Made by a program: the position numbers and the translations under genes
Shown: positions 1-10,479 of the stretch, one piece after another
How positions within the stretch are numbered: position 1 is the first letter of the stretch
How the letters are laid out: every line of letters begins with the position of its first letter
Notes under the pieces: model-generated
Told to the model about the DNA's origin: nothing
The model's database searches: none
The model's input: only the letters and a program-made list of their open reading frames with translations
From: Amylostereum areolatum
Lineage: Eukaryota; Basidiomycota; Agaricomycetes; Russulales; Stereaceae
NCBI GenBank assembly: GCA_012932865.1
Contig: SAXG01000055.1
Coordinates: forward strand, 124,001 to 188,000
Direction of reading: 5' to 3'
Length of the DNA: 64,000 nt

Positions 1-855
1 TGCCTCCTACCACTTCGACCTTGAACCCCCCTCGACCGCCTGCAGCCTGTCATCAATCGCGCTCGCTCATGCGCAATCTGTTGTGCTCTCAACACTTGCC
101 ACCAGCCACGTCGTCCTTCTTCCTATGTCCGTTCTCGCACACGGTCTGCTTTGAACGGTATGACTAGGCCCATGAGTTAGGACGTCCAACGTGCGTAACT
201 CACATCGTACATCTCACCCTCAACCCTAATGCACTCAGTTTGCAGCGAGTGAAGCTTGACAGGAGTCTCTCCTTCTCTCTGGACCGGCTACACCCTCAAC
301 ATCCTCACTACATTCTCAGCACCATCGCTACACCCTCGGCGTCATCACGCGCGCACTCCCTTCTTTGTTCTCACCACCAAGGTATAGGTATCCAGGCTGA
401 TTGATTGGAGGAATAAGTCCTCCCTTGCTCGTTAGTAAGTTGTATCTTCTCAGCTCTCCGTCCTTGCACTGCTCAGACTCGCATCTGGCTCAGTGTCCTA
501 TCATTCACACACCTTACTGTAATGTTATTTCTCATTTCTTCCCCCTGCCTTTTTCTATCCGAGTACATCTCTGTATCACCCATTTGTAGTTCCTCATACT
601 GCATCGGCCTACTATATATAGTAGTGGAATATTTCATGGACGACCTCGAATGACCTGTGTGAATAGCAAAATTAGCAGCTGAAATGGACTGGAAAGGATC
701 GGGTACCGATCTTCTAGAGGAAGATCTGTCGCCGATGCCAAGTATTAGCTTGGATGAGCTGCAAATGTTGCGCGAAATTATGGGGGGGGAACCGAATTCT
801 GCTAATCCACTAATTACCGTGAATTATGTCTGAGTTAATGCTTATTAACAGATGA
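1..855. other. Intergenic left edge, no convincing gene
   Basis: Nothing here resembles a protein family. A perfect 16-bp palindrome, CTACTATATATAGTAG (609-624), contains a TATATATA core and could be a promoter element. A short open frame starts with ATG at 684 and ends at TGA 831-833 (49 codons, acidic, motif LLEEDLSP). It lies directly before the target site of the LINE and might be a remnant of the 5' part of the FunK1 gene. The possible intron between it and the target site would be only about 32 nt, so I do not join them. Confidence 0.5.
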
Positions 856-867
856 GGGTTTGCCTGA

Positions 868-886
868 TTTTTTTTTTTTTTTTTTT
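868..886 (-). repeat. Poly(A) tail of the LINE (T19 on plus strand)
   Basis: Nineteen uninterrupted T residues lie between the left copy of the target duplication and the 3' untranslated part of the LINE (about 887-1147). Target-primed reverse transcription of a polyadenylated RNA leaves exactly this arrangement. Confidence 0.9.
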
Positions 887-1147
887 CCAATTTAAAGTCT
901 ATTTGAGGTTTTTACCTATGTCTAGACTATGTCGCCTGCGTGCTGTTGTATCGTATGTACTCCAATGTGTCTATCCTAGTGCAGCAATCCCAGTCATATC
1001 GTGGTATGTCTGGAATGAGTTGGCCTCGTAGAGGTCGTTGCGATCCTGGGGGGTTCATTATGAATAAAGCGCAAAGGCGCCTGCCCAGACCGTGTCTTCA
1101 TCGTGTCCCCTCCTCTTCTCCTTCTCCTTCTGGCCCTCTGCTGGCTC

Positions 1148-4100
1148 CTATCCGCCCAACCAACGGTCGAGGAGCGTCGGTGCTCTCGGTGGTTGCGCCT
1201 TTCGGCGTCGCGCTCGTGGCCTGCTCCCCTGGGTCCTTCCCTCCTCCGTTCGGTCGCGGCTTGATGCATTCCCGGTGCCTTTCTCGAAGCGGCGCGTGTC
1301 ACGGACGAATTGTAACGTTGCAGGTATGTATTCCTTGTTGTTGAGGAGTGCGGCAAGGTTTCCTGCTGCTCTTCCGACAGTTTGTTCTAGGCGACGGCGG
1401 TGTTCCCTGTGTCTTGGGCAGCGCATGATGTAGTGGTGGGTCGTTTCTTGGTAGCGTCCGCATGCCTGACACATTGGCGAGTCGGCGATTCCGATTTTGT
1501 TGAGGTGCGCATTGAGGCCGATGTGGCCTGTCCGTAGGTGGACTAAGGTGGATGACTGCGCCCTCGTAAGTGGTATAGTTTCAACGAGTTTGCGGAATCT
1601 TGCTGACGGTGCCGTGGGGTCAATTTGGCGTAGTTTCTGGCTCCGCTTTGCCAATCGCCCCGTCGCCTTGTCCCTTTGTTCAAATTCGTCGCGCGCGCGT
1701 TTCTTGAGCGATCCCAGGAATGCTTGTCTAGCCGCGGACCTGCTGAGTGGTAAGATGCCCCGGATCATCGCTGGCAAAATGTCCTCCCCTCCTTCACCAA
1801 ACCATTCCGATCCCCTCGCCGCTCTCCTTGCCTCTCCGTCCGCGTCCTCATTCCCCTCTAACCCTTCGTGTCCCGGTATCCATCGCATTTTGATCTCGTC
1901 CCGCCCCCCGCTGTTCTCCCTTCGCCTCTCCGCCTCTCCGTGTACCGCGTCCACCAGATATGCGCCCGACTTCGGTTCCCTCGTCTTCATCGCCCGTATC
2001 GCTGCCACATTGTCTAATGCTATTGCTGTTCGTCCCTTTATGTTGGCGCGGTCCAAGAGGCTAAGTCCAAGGGTGACTCCCACCAGTTCGGCCTCGTAGA
2101 CCGTGTGGTGCTCTGCTCTTCTGAGGTGCTTGCGCATGGACGCCACCCGTCTCTTGCCATCGTATAGCACCGCCGCCGCTCCTACCCCTCCGCCTATGCT
2201 TGATCCGTCCGAGTATATCCTGTATCGATCTCTCCTCTCCTTCTCCGTTTTTATGGCGCTTTCCTTGTCCCGCGGGATGACCGTCTTGGTCGTCGATTGC
2301 CATGTCGGGTGCTGGCGGGGTACTTGAATTGTTTCGAACTTCGTCGCGTCGATTGTGAATGCCTTCAGGAGCTTGTCTAGTCTGGATGTGCAGTGTGGCG
2401 CGTCGGTGTTCCTGATCCTTGCCTGCAGCGGATGTGATTGAGGTAGCGTTGCGTAGCGCGTCGCCGCGTCGTGGAGTTTCTTTTCAACTAAGAGATCAAA
2501 AGGTAAGAGGTCAGCGTGTGTGTCAAGCATGTTTGTGGCGGTGGTCCGCATTGCGCCCGTGATCATTGTCGCTGCAGTTCGCTGTACTCGTGCGAGGCGC
2601 GTGATGGCTCCTCGGGATCCTCTGGAGTTAGGGGTTGTGGGGGATAAAAAGATGTCAGCCGCGTACAACATCTTCGGGACCGCTACTGCGAGGTAGTACT
2701 GCCTTGCATATTTTGTTGCAATACCCGCTGATGGGCGTGTGAAGCGCCGGAATCCGTTCACCCATTTCTGTCCTTTGCGCAAGGCTTCCATGACGCGCTC
2801 GCTGAACCTAAGCTCTTGGTCGAGTGTTACACCCAGGAGTTTGTGCGATTCTTTCGGCTTGAGTAGGTGTCCTCGGAGGGTGATGGATGGTCTTGATATG
2901 GGTCTGTATCCTGTCGTCCCCTTCTTCGCTCTTCGGGTGCGCCCCGTGATCTTTTGGCCTGATCTTTTGTTGTATCGTTCGCGCTTCCTTGTGAAGATGA
3001 TCAATGCAAATTTTGGGATACTAAACTCACCCATGTGCGAATCTGCCCATTGAAAGGCTCCTCCATCCCGTTCCATGATGTCTTGTGCCTTTTCAGCCGC
3101 TTCTTCTGGGTTCCGCCCTACCGTGACGTAGGTGGTGTCGTCGACGAAGGCGACTCCATCTTCTCCTTTGTCCCGTCTGGGAATGTCGAGTAGGTCAGCA
3201 TTATAGAATTGGAAGCAAGGCCCCGAGGCTGGGCATCCTTGGTCTGCGCCTCCGTTGAGGGTGAATTCGGTTGAAGTGAACCCGTCGAAAGATAGGCGCG
3301 TCTTCCTGCCTCTGAGTTTGGCAGCCGTCCACTCGGTGAGCCCCCTCGGGAGACCTCGCTTCCTCATGTCGTGAATGAGTTGATTGATATTCATGCTTGG
3401 GAAAGCTCCCTTAATGTCGAGGAAGAGCCCGCATGCATACTCGTCTTTTGCCATTGCGTCCGTGGCCGTGTTGATCACGTAGTGGAGGGCGTCGGTTGCG
3501 CTGCATCCCGCGCGACATCCAAAGTGGTTGGGGGGGAGTAATTGGAGGAGCTCGGCCTGCTCCATGAATGTGTTAGCTACTACGGAGGATAATATCTTGC
3601 CTATGGTGTTAATGAGGGCTATCGGGCGCCAGGACCCCGTGTCCGTGTAGCTGTCCTTATTAGGCTTGCGCAGAATTACCGTCGTTGAGTCTTTCCATAC
3701 TTGAGGGATGTACCTTAGGGTGAACGTCGCGCAAAAGAGCATTCCCAGCCATGGGATCGTGGTTCCGCGAGTCTGCTTCCACACTGCGTTTGGGATTCCG
3801 TCTGGTCCAGGTGCTTTGTGTGGTTCGAGGTGCTGGATCGCCGTTTCAATTTGGGCATCGGTCGGCGGCTGGAACTCGTATGCTGGAGGTGGGTAACCGT
3901 CCTCGTCGAACTCCTTTCGTGCTTCATATGGGAAGAAGCTGTGAAAGAACAGATTAGCTTTTCCTTGATTGTCGCTGACCTCTTGGGGCTGGTCTTCTGG
4001 CCCTGTGCTGAGCGTCGGGATTCTGCTGCGGCCGGCGTCCGATGGTGGGGCCGTTTGCATCTTGTGCGGGAGCCATACGTTCTCTGGGTGTTCGCTGAGG

Positions 4101-5245
4101 GTTCCGAGAAAATCGTGCCAGTGGGTCTCTTTCGCCTCCTCCATCGCTTGTGCGAACTCTTCTCTTGCTCTGGTGAATTCCTTGTGAATCGGATGGTTGG
4201 GATTGGCGGCCATTCGTTCGGCTTGTCGTCCCTTTGTTCGCGCTGCTTTTCGTAAGTCCGTCAGTGATTCGTTCCACCAGCGTTTGGAGTGCGGCGTGAC
4301 GCTTGATAAGGGCACTGCTGCTTCCACAGCGACATTGATCGCGTCCATGAGTTGCTGTAGCTGGATGTCGAAGAGTTCTCTTTGTCCTGGATCGATTTTG
4401 GCCGGGCGTCCGTGCTTGGCGAGCTCGCTGCGTAGGACCTTGTTGAAGTGTTCCCAATTCGTCTTGCGGAAATTGCGTCGAGGGGTCGTGTCGGTATCTT
4501 CACGCGTGATGTCCAGTTCCGTGATGATGGGGAAGTGGTCAGTCTTCAGGGGTTGGTGGCTGGGCACTGTCTTGCACTTGATGATGTGGTCGACGAGCTC
4601 GTCCGATGCCCATATGTTGTCGACTCTCGTGAGCGTTTTGGAGTTGAACGCGCGTAGCGTCGGGATCGACCTTGGTAGCACCATCGTCATTTCGTGTCGG
4701 GCTGCCATTTGTATCAGGGTTTCTGCCGCGTCGAGGTTTTTCTTTGTGAACAGCTGGTGATTTCGAAGGGTGTCCCAGGCCGGGGAATGTCTGTTGAAGT
4801 CGCCTAGCCACACAAATTGCGTGGGTTTGCCGTCGTCACCTTGGGTCATTGCTGGGTGTCGCATGAATTTGTCCATCGCTTGGAGGGTTCTGTCATGGTT
4901 GCAGTCATTGTACGCGTTGATGATGGCGATCGGTCCCACTTCTGTGCTGAGCTTGATTGATGTGACATCCGACGAAGGTATGGGTATTATCTGCCAGTTA
5001 TTAGTAGGGATTCTAGTGTGGACTAAGATTAGTGAGTGGTGACGACCGGCGTCTTTGGCTTTGGTGCTGGGGTATACCGTGTACCAGTGCGCGTTGGCTC
5101 TAGTCTTGAAATTAAAGTCGTTGTATGGTTCCTGTATGCATACAATGTCAGCGCCTACTTCTGCGATGGTTTCGAGTGCTGCGAGTTGGGCTGTGCGGCT
5201 CTTGTTGAGGTTCTGCTGCCATATGCGAAGTGGGCGTGCGTTCAT
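1148..5245 (-). CDS. LINE ORF2: endonuclease, reverse transcriptase, RNase H
   Basis: A polyprotein of about 1365 residues that nicks the target, copies the RNA and carries RNase H. The ATG at 5245-5243 is chosen because it precedes the conserved start IWQQNLNKS of the apurinic-type endonuclease and overlaps the ORF1 stop as ATGA. The endonuclease fills roughly the first 240 residues (motifs CIQEPY, WLGDFNRHSPAWD, RVDNIWAS, TDHFPI). The reverse transcriptase follows in the middle third with the active-site motif FVDD, where FADD is more usual. The RNase H near the C-terminus has YSDGSS, YEAELVGV, ALDNVAAI and WIPGHEGLEGNEDAD. A terminal CxxC...H....C knuckle (CQACGRYQETTHHYIMRC) is typical of LINE ORF2 ends. 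No stop or frameshift is visible. Confidence 0.95.
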   Translation of the reverse strand: MNARPLRIWQQNLNKSRTAQLAALETIAEVGADIVCIQEPYNDFNFKTRANAHWYTVYPSTKAKDAGRHHSLILVHTRIPTNNWQIIPIPSSDVTSIKLSTEVGPIAIINAYNDCNHDRTLQAMDKFMRHPAMTQGDDGKPTQFVWLGDFNRHSPAWDTLRNHQLFTKKNLDAAETLIQMAARHEMTMVLPRSIPTLRAFNSKTLTRVDNIWASDELVDHIIKCKTVPSHQPLKTDHFPIITELDITREDTDTTPRRNFRKTNWEHFNKVLRSELAKHGRPAKIDPGQRELFDIQLQQLMDAINVAVEAAVPLSSVTPHSKRWWNESLTDLRKAARTKGRQAERMAANPNHPIHKEFTRAREEFAQAMEEAKETHWHDFLGTLSEHPENVWLPHKMQTAPPSDAGRSRIPTLSTGPEDQPQEVSDNQGKANLFFHSFFPYEARKEFDEDGYPPPAYEFQPPTDAQIETAIQHLEPHKAPGPDGIPNAVWKQTRGTTIPWLGMLFCATFTLRYIPQVWKDSTTVILRKPNKDSYTDTGSWRPIALINTIGKILSSVVANTFMEQAELLQLLPPNHFGCRAGCSATDALHYVINTATDAMAKDEYACGLFLDIKGAFPSMNINQLIHDMRKRGLPRGLTEWTAAKLRGRKTRLSFDGFTSTEFTLNGGADQGCPASGPCFQFYNADLLDIPRRDKGEDGVAFVDDTTYVTVGRNPEEAAEKAQDIMERDGGAFQWADSHMGEFSIPKFALIIFTRKRERYNKRSGQKITGRTRRAKKGTTGYRPISRPSITLRGHLLKPKESHKLLGVTLDQELRFSERVMEALRKGQKWVNGFRRFTRPSAGIATKYARQYYLAVAVPKMLYAADIFLSPTTPNSRGSRGAITRLARVQRTAATMITGAMRTTATNMLDTHADLLPFDLLVEKKLHDAATRYATLPQSHPLQARIRNTDAPHCTSRLDKLLKAFTIDATKFETIQVPRQHPTWQSTTKTVIPRDKESAIKTEKERRDRYRIYSDGSSIGGGVGAAAVLYDGKRRVASMRKHLRRAEHHTVYEAELVGVTLGLSLLDRANIKGRTAIALDNVAAIRAMKTREPKSGAYLVDAVHGEAERRRENSGGRDEIKMRWIPGHEGLEGNEDADGEARRAARGSEWFGEGGEDILPAMIRGILPLSRSAARQAFLGSLKKRARDEFEQRDKATGRLAKRSQKLRQIDPTAPSARFRKLVETIPLTRAQSSTLVHLRTGHIGLNAHLNKIGIADSPMCQACGRYQETTHHYIMRCPRHREHRRRLEQTVGRAAGNLAALLNNKEYIPATLQFVRDTRRFEKGTGNASSRDRTEEGRTQGSRPRARRRKAQPPRAPTLLDRWLGG

Positions 5246-7050
5246 GTGGAAAAGAAGGAGGCATCCTCGTCTGTGCTCGATTGGGATGATCGGCGGCCTT
5301 TGCCTAGTGGTTGGGAGTTGGCGCCCGTTGGGATTTGCAGCGGGGTAGCGTAACTTCCCCACCCATCTGCTCCGTTGAAGTGCCAGTCGATGTCACCATG
5401 GTTTTTGTCACCCGGTGGCTTTGGCGCGTACGGGTTGGGGGTGTTGGTACCGTCCTTCCTGCCCTTCCGGTTCTGGCCTTTGTGTGGCGGTTGGAAGGTT
5501 GCTCCTTCCCCTAGAGAGAATCCACGTCCTGCTGGTCGGAGTGCTTCCTCTCTGTCTTCCGGGTTTCGTCTGCCTGCTGCCCGCACGTCCCTTAGTGTTG
5601 GACACTGGGGATCTCTTGACGCGTGTCCCGTGGTCTTGCAGTTGATGCAGTGCATCTGCGCTGGCTCAAAAACGTTGCATTCTCTGCTTAAGTGGTCGTC
5701 AGCTCCACATGTCGCGCACAGGGGTTTTTCGCTCCGACAGTCCCTGGCTATGTGGCCTAGGGCGTTGCATTTGTAGCAGTGGAAAGGTTCACGCCCAAGT
5801 TCTTCCACCTGTTCGCATAGCTGGCCTTCGATGATCACGCCGTGTTGACATATGTACTTGAGGGCGTTAATCGTCTTGGTGCAGATGGTGATGTGGGCGA
5901 CTTTTTGACCTTTGTATCGCTTCTCGACGGGTCGTATCCAAGCGCTGGATACTATTTCCCCTTCCTCTAGGCCCGAGTCCTCCTCGATGCGCTTGTGGGT
6001 GGCCGGCTCGCCTATCTGGTGGTTAACGGATACATACTTAACTATTGCGGCATGGTGTCGGTCCTTTACGGTGACTTGTCCACCGTCGAACGCTGCGCAG
6101 GAGGCGTTTCGATTGTCTTGCGTCTTGAGATACTCGATGATACCCGTGTTGTTGGCCCCTAGCAGTATCCCGCCATTGTTGAGGATTGTTGCACTGACGA
6201 ATCTGCTGTCTCCCGGTGGTGAGTTGTCGCTGGCTATGTTCTTGATGGCTAGGTTGGCCTTAGTGACCAGATCTTTGGGAGTGAGGCGGCGGTATTCGTC
6301 TTTGTTGTCGTTCGGCACGTCAAGCAAGAGCTGCTTCTTCTGTCATTCTGTCCTCGACGTCGCCGTGTGCTTGACTCCTACTGTTGCGTTGCCTGTGCTC
6401 GCGGCTTTCGCGTATGACATCTGTGTCCCTGCCGAGTCCGCTGTTGCCGTCGGGACGTTGTCAACTAGCTGTCGTATGACTGATGTCGCTGCCTCCAGTT
6501 GCGCGCGGGTCTCCTTCGTTATTTGGTATATCTCGTAGTGTTGGGTTTGGAGGGACTGCTTGCTGTGCTCGTTCTGGGTCACAAGGAAGTCTACGATGTG
6601 TTTCTCGATGGCATGTTTCGTGGCTGGCATGATGGAGTTCAGCGTAGCTTCGACTGCTTCCTCCATTGGCGTTGGGCGACATGTCGCCGAGTATCCCTTC
6701 AGCAATGTAGCGATGTGGCTGACAGCCATTTTGATCTCTGCCGGGGAAGGTCTGTTCAATGCGGAAGTCAGGGTAGCGCTCACCGTTTGTGGTCCCGGGG
6801 TTTCCTGGTCATCCCATTCTTCTAAAAGTTTCTTTCCTTTCAACCACTGCTTCGCTGTCTCCCATTCCTTCATCCGTTTCTTTTCTTGCTGTGTTTTATC
6901 CCGCGGAGTTGGCGAGGGCTCCGGCCTTTCGAGTCGATCGCGCAGTGACGTGGCACTCGTGCGCTTGGGTGTCGGCGATTCGGGCTCGTGTTCTCCTCTT
7001 TGCGGTGATGTTCCTCTTCTACGCTTTCTGGGACTGCCGTTTGACGACAT
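5242..7050 (-). pseudogene. LINE ORF1: zinc-knuckle RNA-binding protein, broken by one TGA
   Basis: ORF1 proteins of this LINE type bind the element's RNA. One reading frame runs from the ATG at 7050 (MSSNGSPRKRRRG) to TGA at 5244-5242 and is interrupted once by TGA at 6345-6343; the frame is identical on both sides. An upstream in-frame ATG at 7161 lies outside the target duplication and is host DNA. The N-terminal part is basic and proline-rich. The C-terminal part has three zinc knuckles: CYKCNALGHIARDC, CATCGADDHLSREC and CINCKTTGHASRDPQC, the last irregular. The final stop overlaps the ORF2 start as ATGA, which suggests coupled translation. The internal TGA is either an inactivating mutation or a recoding site; a plain mutation is simpler. 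Confidence 0.88.
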
Positions 7051-7133
7051 GGCCCCTCTTCTATTGGGTATAGGGGGTGTTGTTGAGGCTGTTTGAGGTT
7101 CTTGATTCTTGAGGTCCTGGTGGTCCACCCCCG

Positions 7134-7146
7134 GGGTTTGCCTGAT
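7134..7146. repeat. Right copy of the LINE target-site duplication
   Basis: GGGTTTGCCTGAT at 7134-7146 repeats 856-868. It marks the exact 5' end of the LINE and puts everything from 7147 rightward back into host sequence. Confidence 0.9.
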
Positions 7147-7282
7147 GGTCCCCAGCCACATCCGGGTCAGAAGCCCAACGACCGACTACCCCTCCGAACC
7201 CCCAACCGCCCTCTGGAGCCCCACTCGACACCACTCCCATCCTCCCCCGACGATCCGGAAGCATTCCGCACAGCGTCGCTCC

Positions 7283-7702
7283 TGTCACGGATCGCTCCAT
7301 TTCTCTCTTCGTTTGCAGACCTCGTACACGCGACGTGTCACGGCACATGACTTTCCCTTGCATCACATGCTTCAATGACGTCATTGCCCAGACTTCCGAG
7401 CGGGGTTCCGCATCCTTATCTATGACATCACTGCTCCGGACCTTCGTCCTCCGCCCCATGACTCCTTTCCTATTGTTCCCCCCGCTCGCACCACTATCGC
7501 ATCGCATCGCACCATCGTTCCCACTTGTATATAAGGACAGTGTTTCTCTTCCCTTTTCCCTAGACTGTCCATCTCGTCATACGGTACTGTAGCGCACGTT
7601 GCACTACCCTAGACCCCGGCACTCTTGAATCTATTTTCTTCTCGCTCCTCCCATCGTCGTGACTTAGGCGGTTCATCGGTCTCATAAACTGTGTTTCTGA
7701 CA
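7283..7702 (+). mobile_element. Solo LTR of the Ty3/gypsy family
   Basis: 420 bp starting TGTCACGG and ending TTTCTGACA, flanked by the perfect 5-bp duplication GCTCC (7278-7282 and 7703-7707). It is homologous over its whole length to the two LTRs of the gypsy element at 53756-60855, in the opposite orientation and with visibly more differences. It has the same TATATAAGGACAG box. A lone LTR with an intact duplication is what recombination between two LTRs of a full element leaves. It interrupts the 5' coding part of the FunK1 gene. Confidence 0.95.
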
Positions 7703-8923
7703 GCTCCCACCCAAAAAGCGGAAGAAGAGTATCCTCACCTTTGGCGCGACATGGTGAACCAAATCACAGGACCCGTTCCCACCCAGGTCTTTCTCGACGA
7801 GTTCCTCCCTTGCACCACGGTCAGACCAGACAACGTCAAAATCCCGTGGACGAAGAAATCAATGAGTTCGGAGGCAGCCATGGTGAGTCTCACTCGTGCG
7901 TTTCTTTCAGGCGACAGTCCTCTGACGCCCTTCATTAGATAAAGATCTTCAACAAAGCGAAAAAAGACCACGCTACCAGCCGCGCATTCTCCTCCATCGC
8001 TATCGTCGACAGTCACAGGTACAAGTCTACAGCATATGGCTCCGACCTCGAAAGGAGTCCGGATATCAGCATCTACAAGCTTTGGCCAGGCGACCCAGAG
8101 CCACCATCGACGGGGGCGGCCGACTGGGACACCATTATCTCTCCCTGTGACCGCAAGGCACGCGGCAAACGCCGCCACGAAGACATCGTAATCGACCCTC
8201 CTCCCGGAGCAGACAAAACGAAGCACGTCTTCGACAACCAGCCGCAAGAAGGAGGCGTCAAGGCTAAAGGCCAGTTGATCTCGTACGCGATGCAGGTCTT
8301 CCGAGCTCAACCGTGGACTTTCTGTCTGTCGATCATCTTCTTGGAAGGCAAGGCGCGCTTCATCCGATGGGATCGCAGCGGTGGCGTCATTTCGGAGCTC
8401 TTCGACTGTGTGGGCACGCAACTCCTGACCGAGTTCCTCTGGCGGATGCACCATGCGGACGACGAAGGCCTTGGACTCGACCCGACCGTCTCCGTGGCGT
8501 CTCAGGATGAGGCCAAAGGCGCACATTCAAAGCTGCAGGACTGGGACAAGGACCACCCTGGGTTCATCACTGTCCCCGACAAGGACGAGAAGATGTGGAA
8601 GGTTCAAGTCTTCGACGACAAGAAGCCATCGGCCAAGAAGGACAAGGAGGACAATGTTGCCTGCAAGAGTGGCAGCGATGCGGTCGCAGATGCGAAACCG
8701 CCGACGCTGCGCACGTTCGTCACGACCCGCCACCAGACCTACGTAGACTCTCTGACCGGGCGGGCAACGTCGGGGTATTACGCAGTCGAACTCTTGGAGC
8801 CAGGGCCGGAGCCGCGCTTCGGCGACGTCGGATTCCTCAAAGACTCGTGGCGGATCGCAGAGGATGGCATCGAGAAGGAGGGCGACACCTACACTGACCT
8901 TGAAGATGCCGGGGTGTCCCATA

Positions 8924-8969
8924 AGGTAGGCCGCATTCAAAACCGTACCCCTCACGTGCCGGCACGTGC
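8924..8969 (+). repeat. Left terminal inverted repeat (46 bp)
   Basis: Identical to the reverse complement of 14884-14929. It begins AGGTAGGCCGCATTC and carries near its inner end the perfect 16-bp palindrome CACGTGCCGGCACGTG, made of two CACGTG E-boxes. Weaker similarity continues inward for about 15 bp. The palindrome could bind transposase or a host bHLH factor. Confidence 0.95.
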
Positions 8970-9137
8970 ACGGGCGGCTGTCACGCTCGGCGCGGCAGGG
9001 CACGACAGGAGAGTGGATAAGTTCAGTTAACAGTGAGAGGGAGAAAACATAGCATTCTCAGGGAGTAATGAGAGGACACATAATGTAGACAGCTTGTGCC
9101 GGAACTACAGACGACATATTACTGTCTAATAAGCGAA

Positions 9138-9864
9138 ATGAACAAGGGAACAGGAAGGAAACACGGCAAACTTGAGTCCGAGCCCATGCCAAAGTGCCGT
9201 GTCAGTGCCCTCCGACAAGTCCATCGTAAATTCCTCCGGATGTCTAAGCACGTCCGTGCACCGTCCGTCAGCCTTGCAGATATAGGAAGAAATGCGAAGC
9301 GAGGGCGGGGATTCTCGGGCTCAGGAAGACAGCATATTGTAAGTAGTGCCACCAGTGCCGCTGAAAGCATCACTAGACAGCTCACCATGATTTCTGTTTC
9401 ATCTGCAGTCAATGAATGCGATATCCAGAGCAGAAGGGGGCTCCTTTGTGCCATCTGTAACGGTCAGCAATGTGCAGGAGATTGCGGAACGAGCAATGTT
9501 ACCTGCCAGCGGTGGCAGGACTGATGTCACGACAGCGGCACTGCCACTCGCGTTCACTCAAGCTACGGGATCTGCACGAGATGCCGCTATTTCAGATGCA
9601 TTGACAGCATGGATAAAGAAGGCGGGAAACAGACCCCACACAAAATCGACCATCAGGACACCCTTCCTGGACCAGGCACTTGCGAGACTAGGTTATACGG
9701 TCTCAAGCAATGGCGGAGCCGAGTCTTCGATCAGCACCCTGCCGACTCCAATGCTGGATGCTATCATGGCACGGTTGGACATGCTGGACACTGCCAGAGG
9801 GACCGAGGTTGGAGAACACGTACCACATCAGGGATCCTACCCCCTAGTTATTGAAGGTAATTGA
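9138..9864 (+). CDS. Two-exon unknown gene inside the transposon
   Basis: Not recognised. Exon 1 runs from ATG 9138 (MNKGTGRK) to 9338; an intron with donor GTAAGT (9339) and acceptor TCTGCAG (9408) follows; exon 2 runs from 9409 to TGA 9862-9864. The frame stays open across the splice (GRQHI joined to SMNAISRAEGG), which supports a real gene of about 218 residues. The N-terminal part is basic; the C-terminal part has two predicted helices (ISDALTAWIKKAG, MLDAIMARLDML). It lies in the 5' half of the transposon on the same strand as the transposase. It may be an accessory factor or a captured gene; no domain supports either. Confidence 0.5.
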
Positions 9865-10400
9865 CCATAATTGTGCTCAGTTCCCATCAATTACTGTCAG
9901 TTACTGGAAGATGGTAATTACAGCAAATTACGTAGGTCAGCCTGAGTTATTTTTTTTACTTGAGCTTAGTTACTTGTTATTGATTCAACTACCTTCAATT
10001 ACAGTCCCAAACACCCCTAAAATAAGGCAGGCAGGTAGCCATAGTAATTGAAGATAATTATTGGCTGTAACTAGTCCTTAACAGACCGCTTATTTGATGA
10101 TTATCATGCTTACATCAGACAACTCAAGATCAAAAAATTAAGAAGTCGACATATTGATTACATAAGCAAATGAAACTAACAAAGAGAATGCACGAGTACA
10201 GTAAGACAAAGCAGGAAGCATCTCGGCATCTGAACGAGACAACATCAGGGAGAGAGGCGCAATATTCAACCAAGTACACACCTTCTCCGATGCCAGGGCG
10301 GGGCTTGGTCTAGAGCTTATGTACCGAAAATTAGCCAGTCACCTCAAACGACTGGAAAAATACGCACCTGACTCACTAGACAGCAAGTAGCGGCAACACG
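9840..10400. other. AT-rich block with scattered GTAATT/AATTAC words
   Basis: An AT-rich stretch inside the transposon with many copies of AATTAC and its complement (for example 9850-9930 and 10000-10075). This may be a small decayed MITE, but no clean ends were found. No coding potential is evident. Confidence 0.35.
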
Positions 10401-10479
10401 TGTGGTGCAAGCGAAGGACCGAGGCGACGAGCAAAGACTCGCATCGCAGTAGCACCAGCCAACAAGGAAAGGAGAAGTA

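Larger units (their letters stand above)
868..7133 (-). mobile_element. Full-length non-LTR retrotransposon (LINE, Tad/I-like)
   Basis: A two-ORF LINE reads right to left: ORF1 (zinc-knuckle Gag-like) then ORF2 (endonuclease, reverse transcriptase, RNase H). A run of 19 T at 868-886 is the poly(A) tail seen on the plus strand. The target duplication is GGGTTTGCCTGAT, present at 856-868 on the tail side and 7134-7146 beyond the 5' end; the last T merges with the tail, so 12-13 bp. The length of about 6.27 kb and this duplication show a full-length insertion rather than the usual 5'-truncated copy. ORF1 has one in-frame TGA, so this copy may be inactive. The RNase H plus three CCHC knuckles fit the I/Tad group by domain order; no phylogeny was made. 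Confidence 0.93.

Noticed and set aside
684..868. First exon of the FunK1 gene at 684-818 joined past the LINE
   Set aside because: The required intron (819-850) would be about 32 nt, shorter than any other intron here, and the frame that follows is not the kinase frame.
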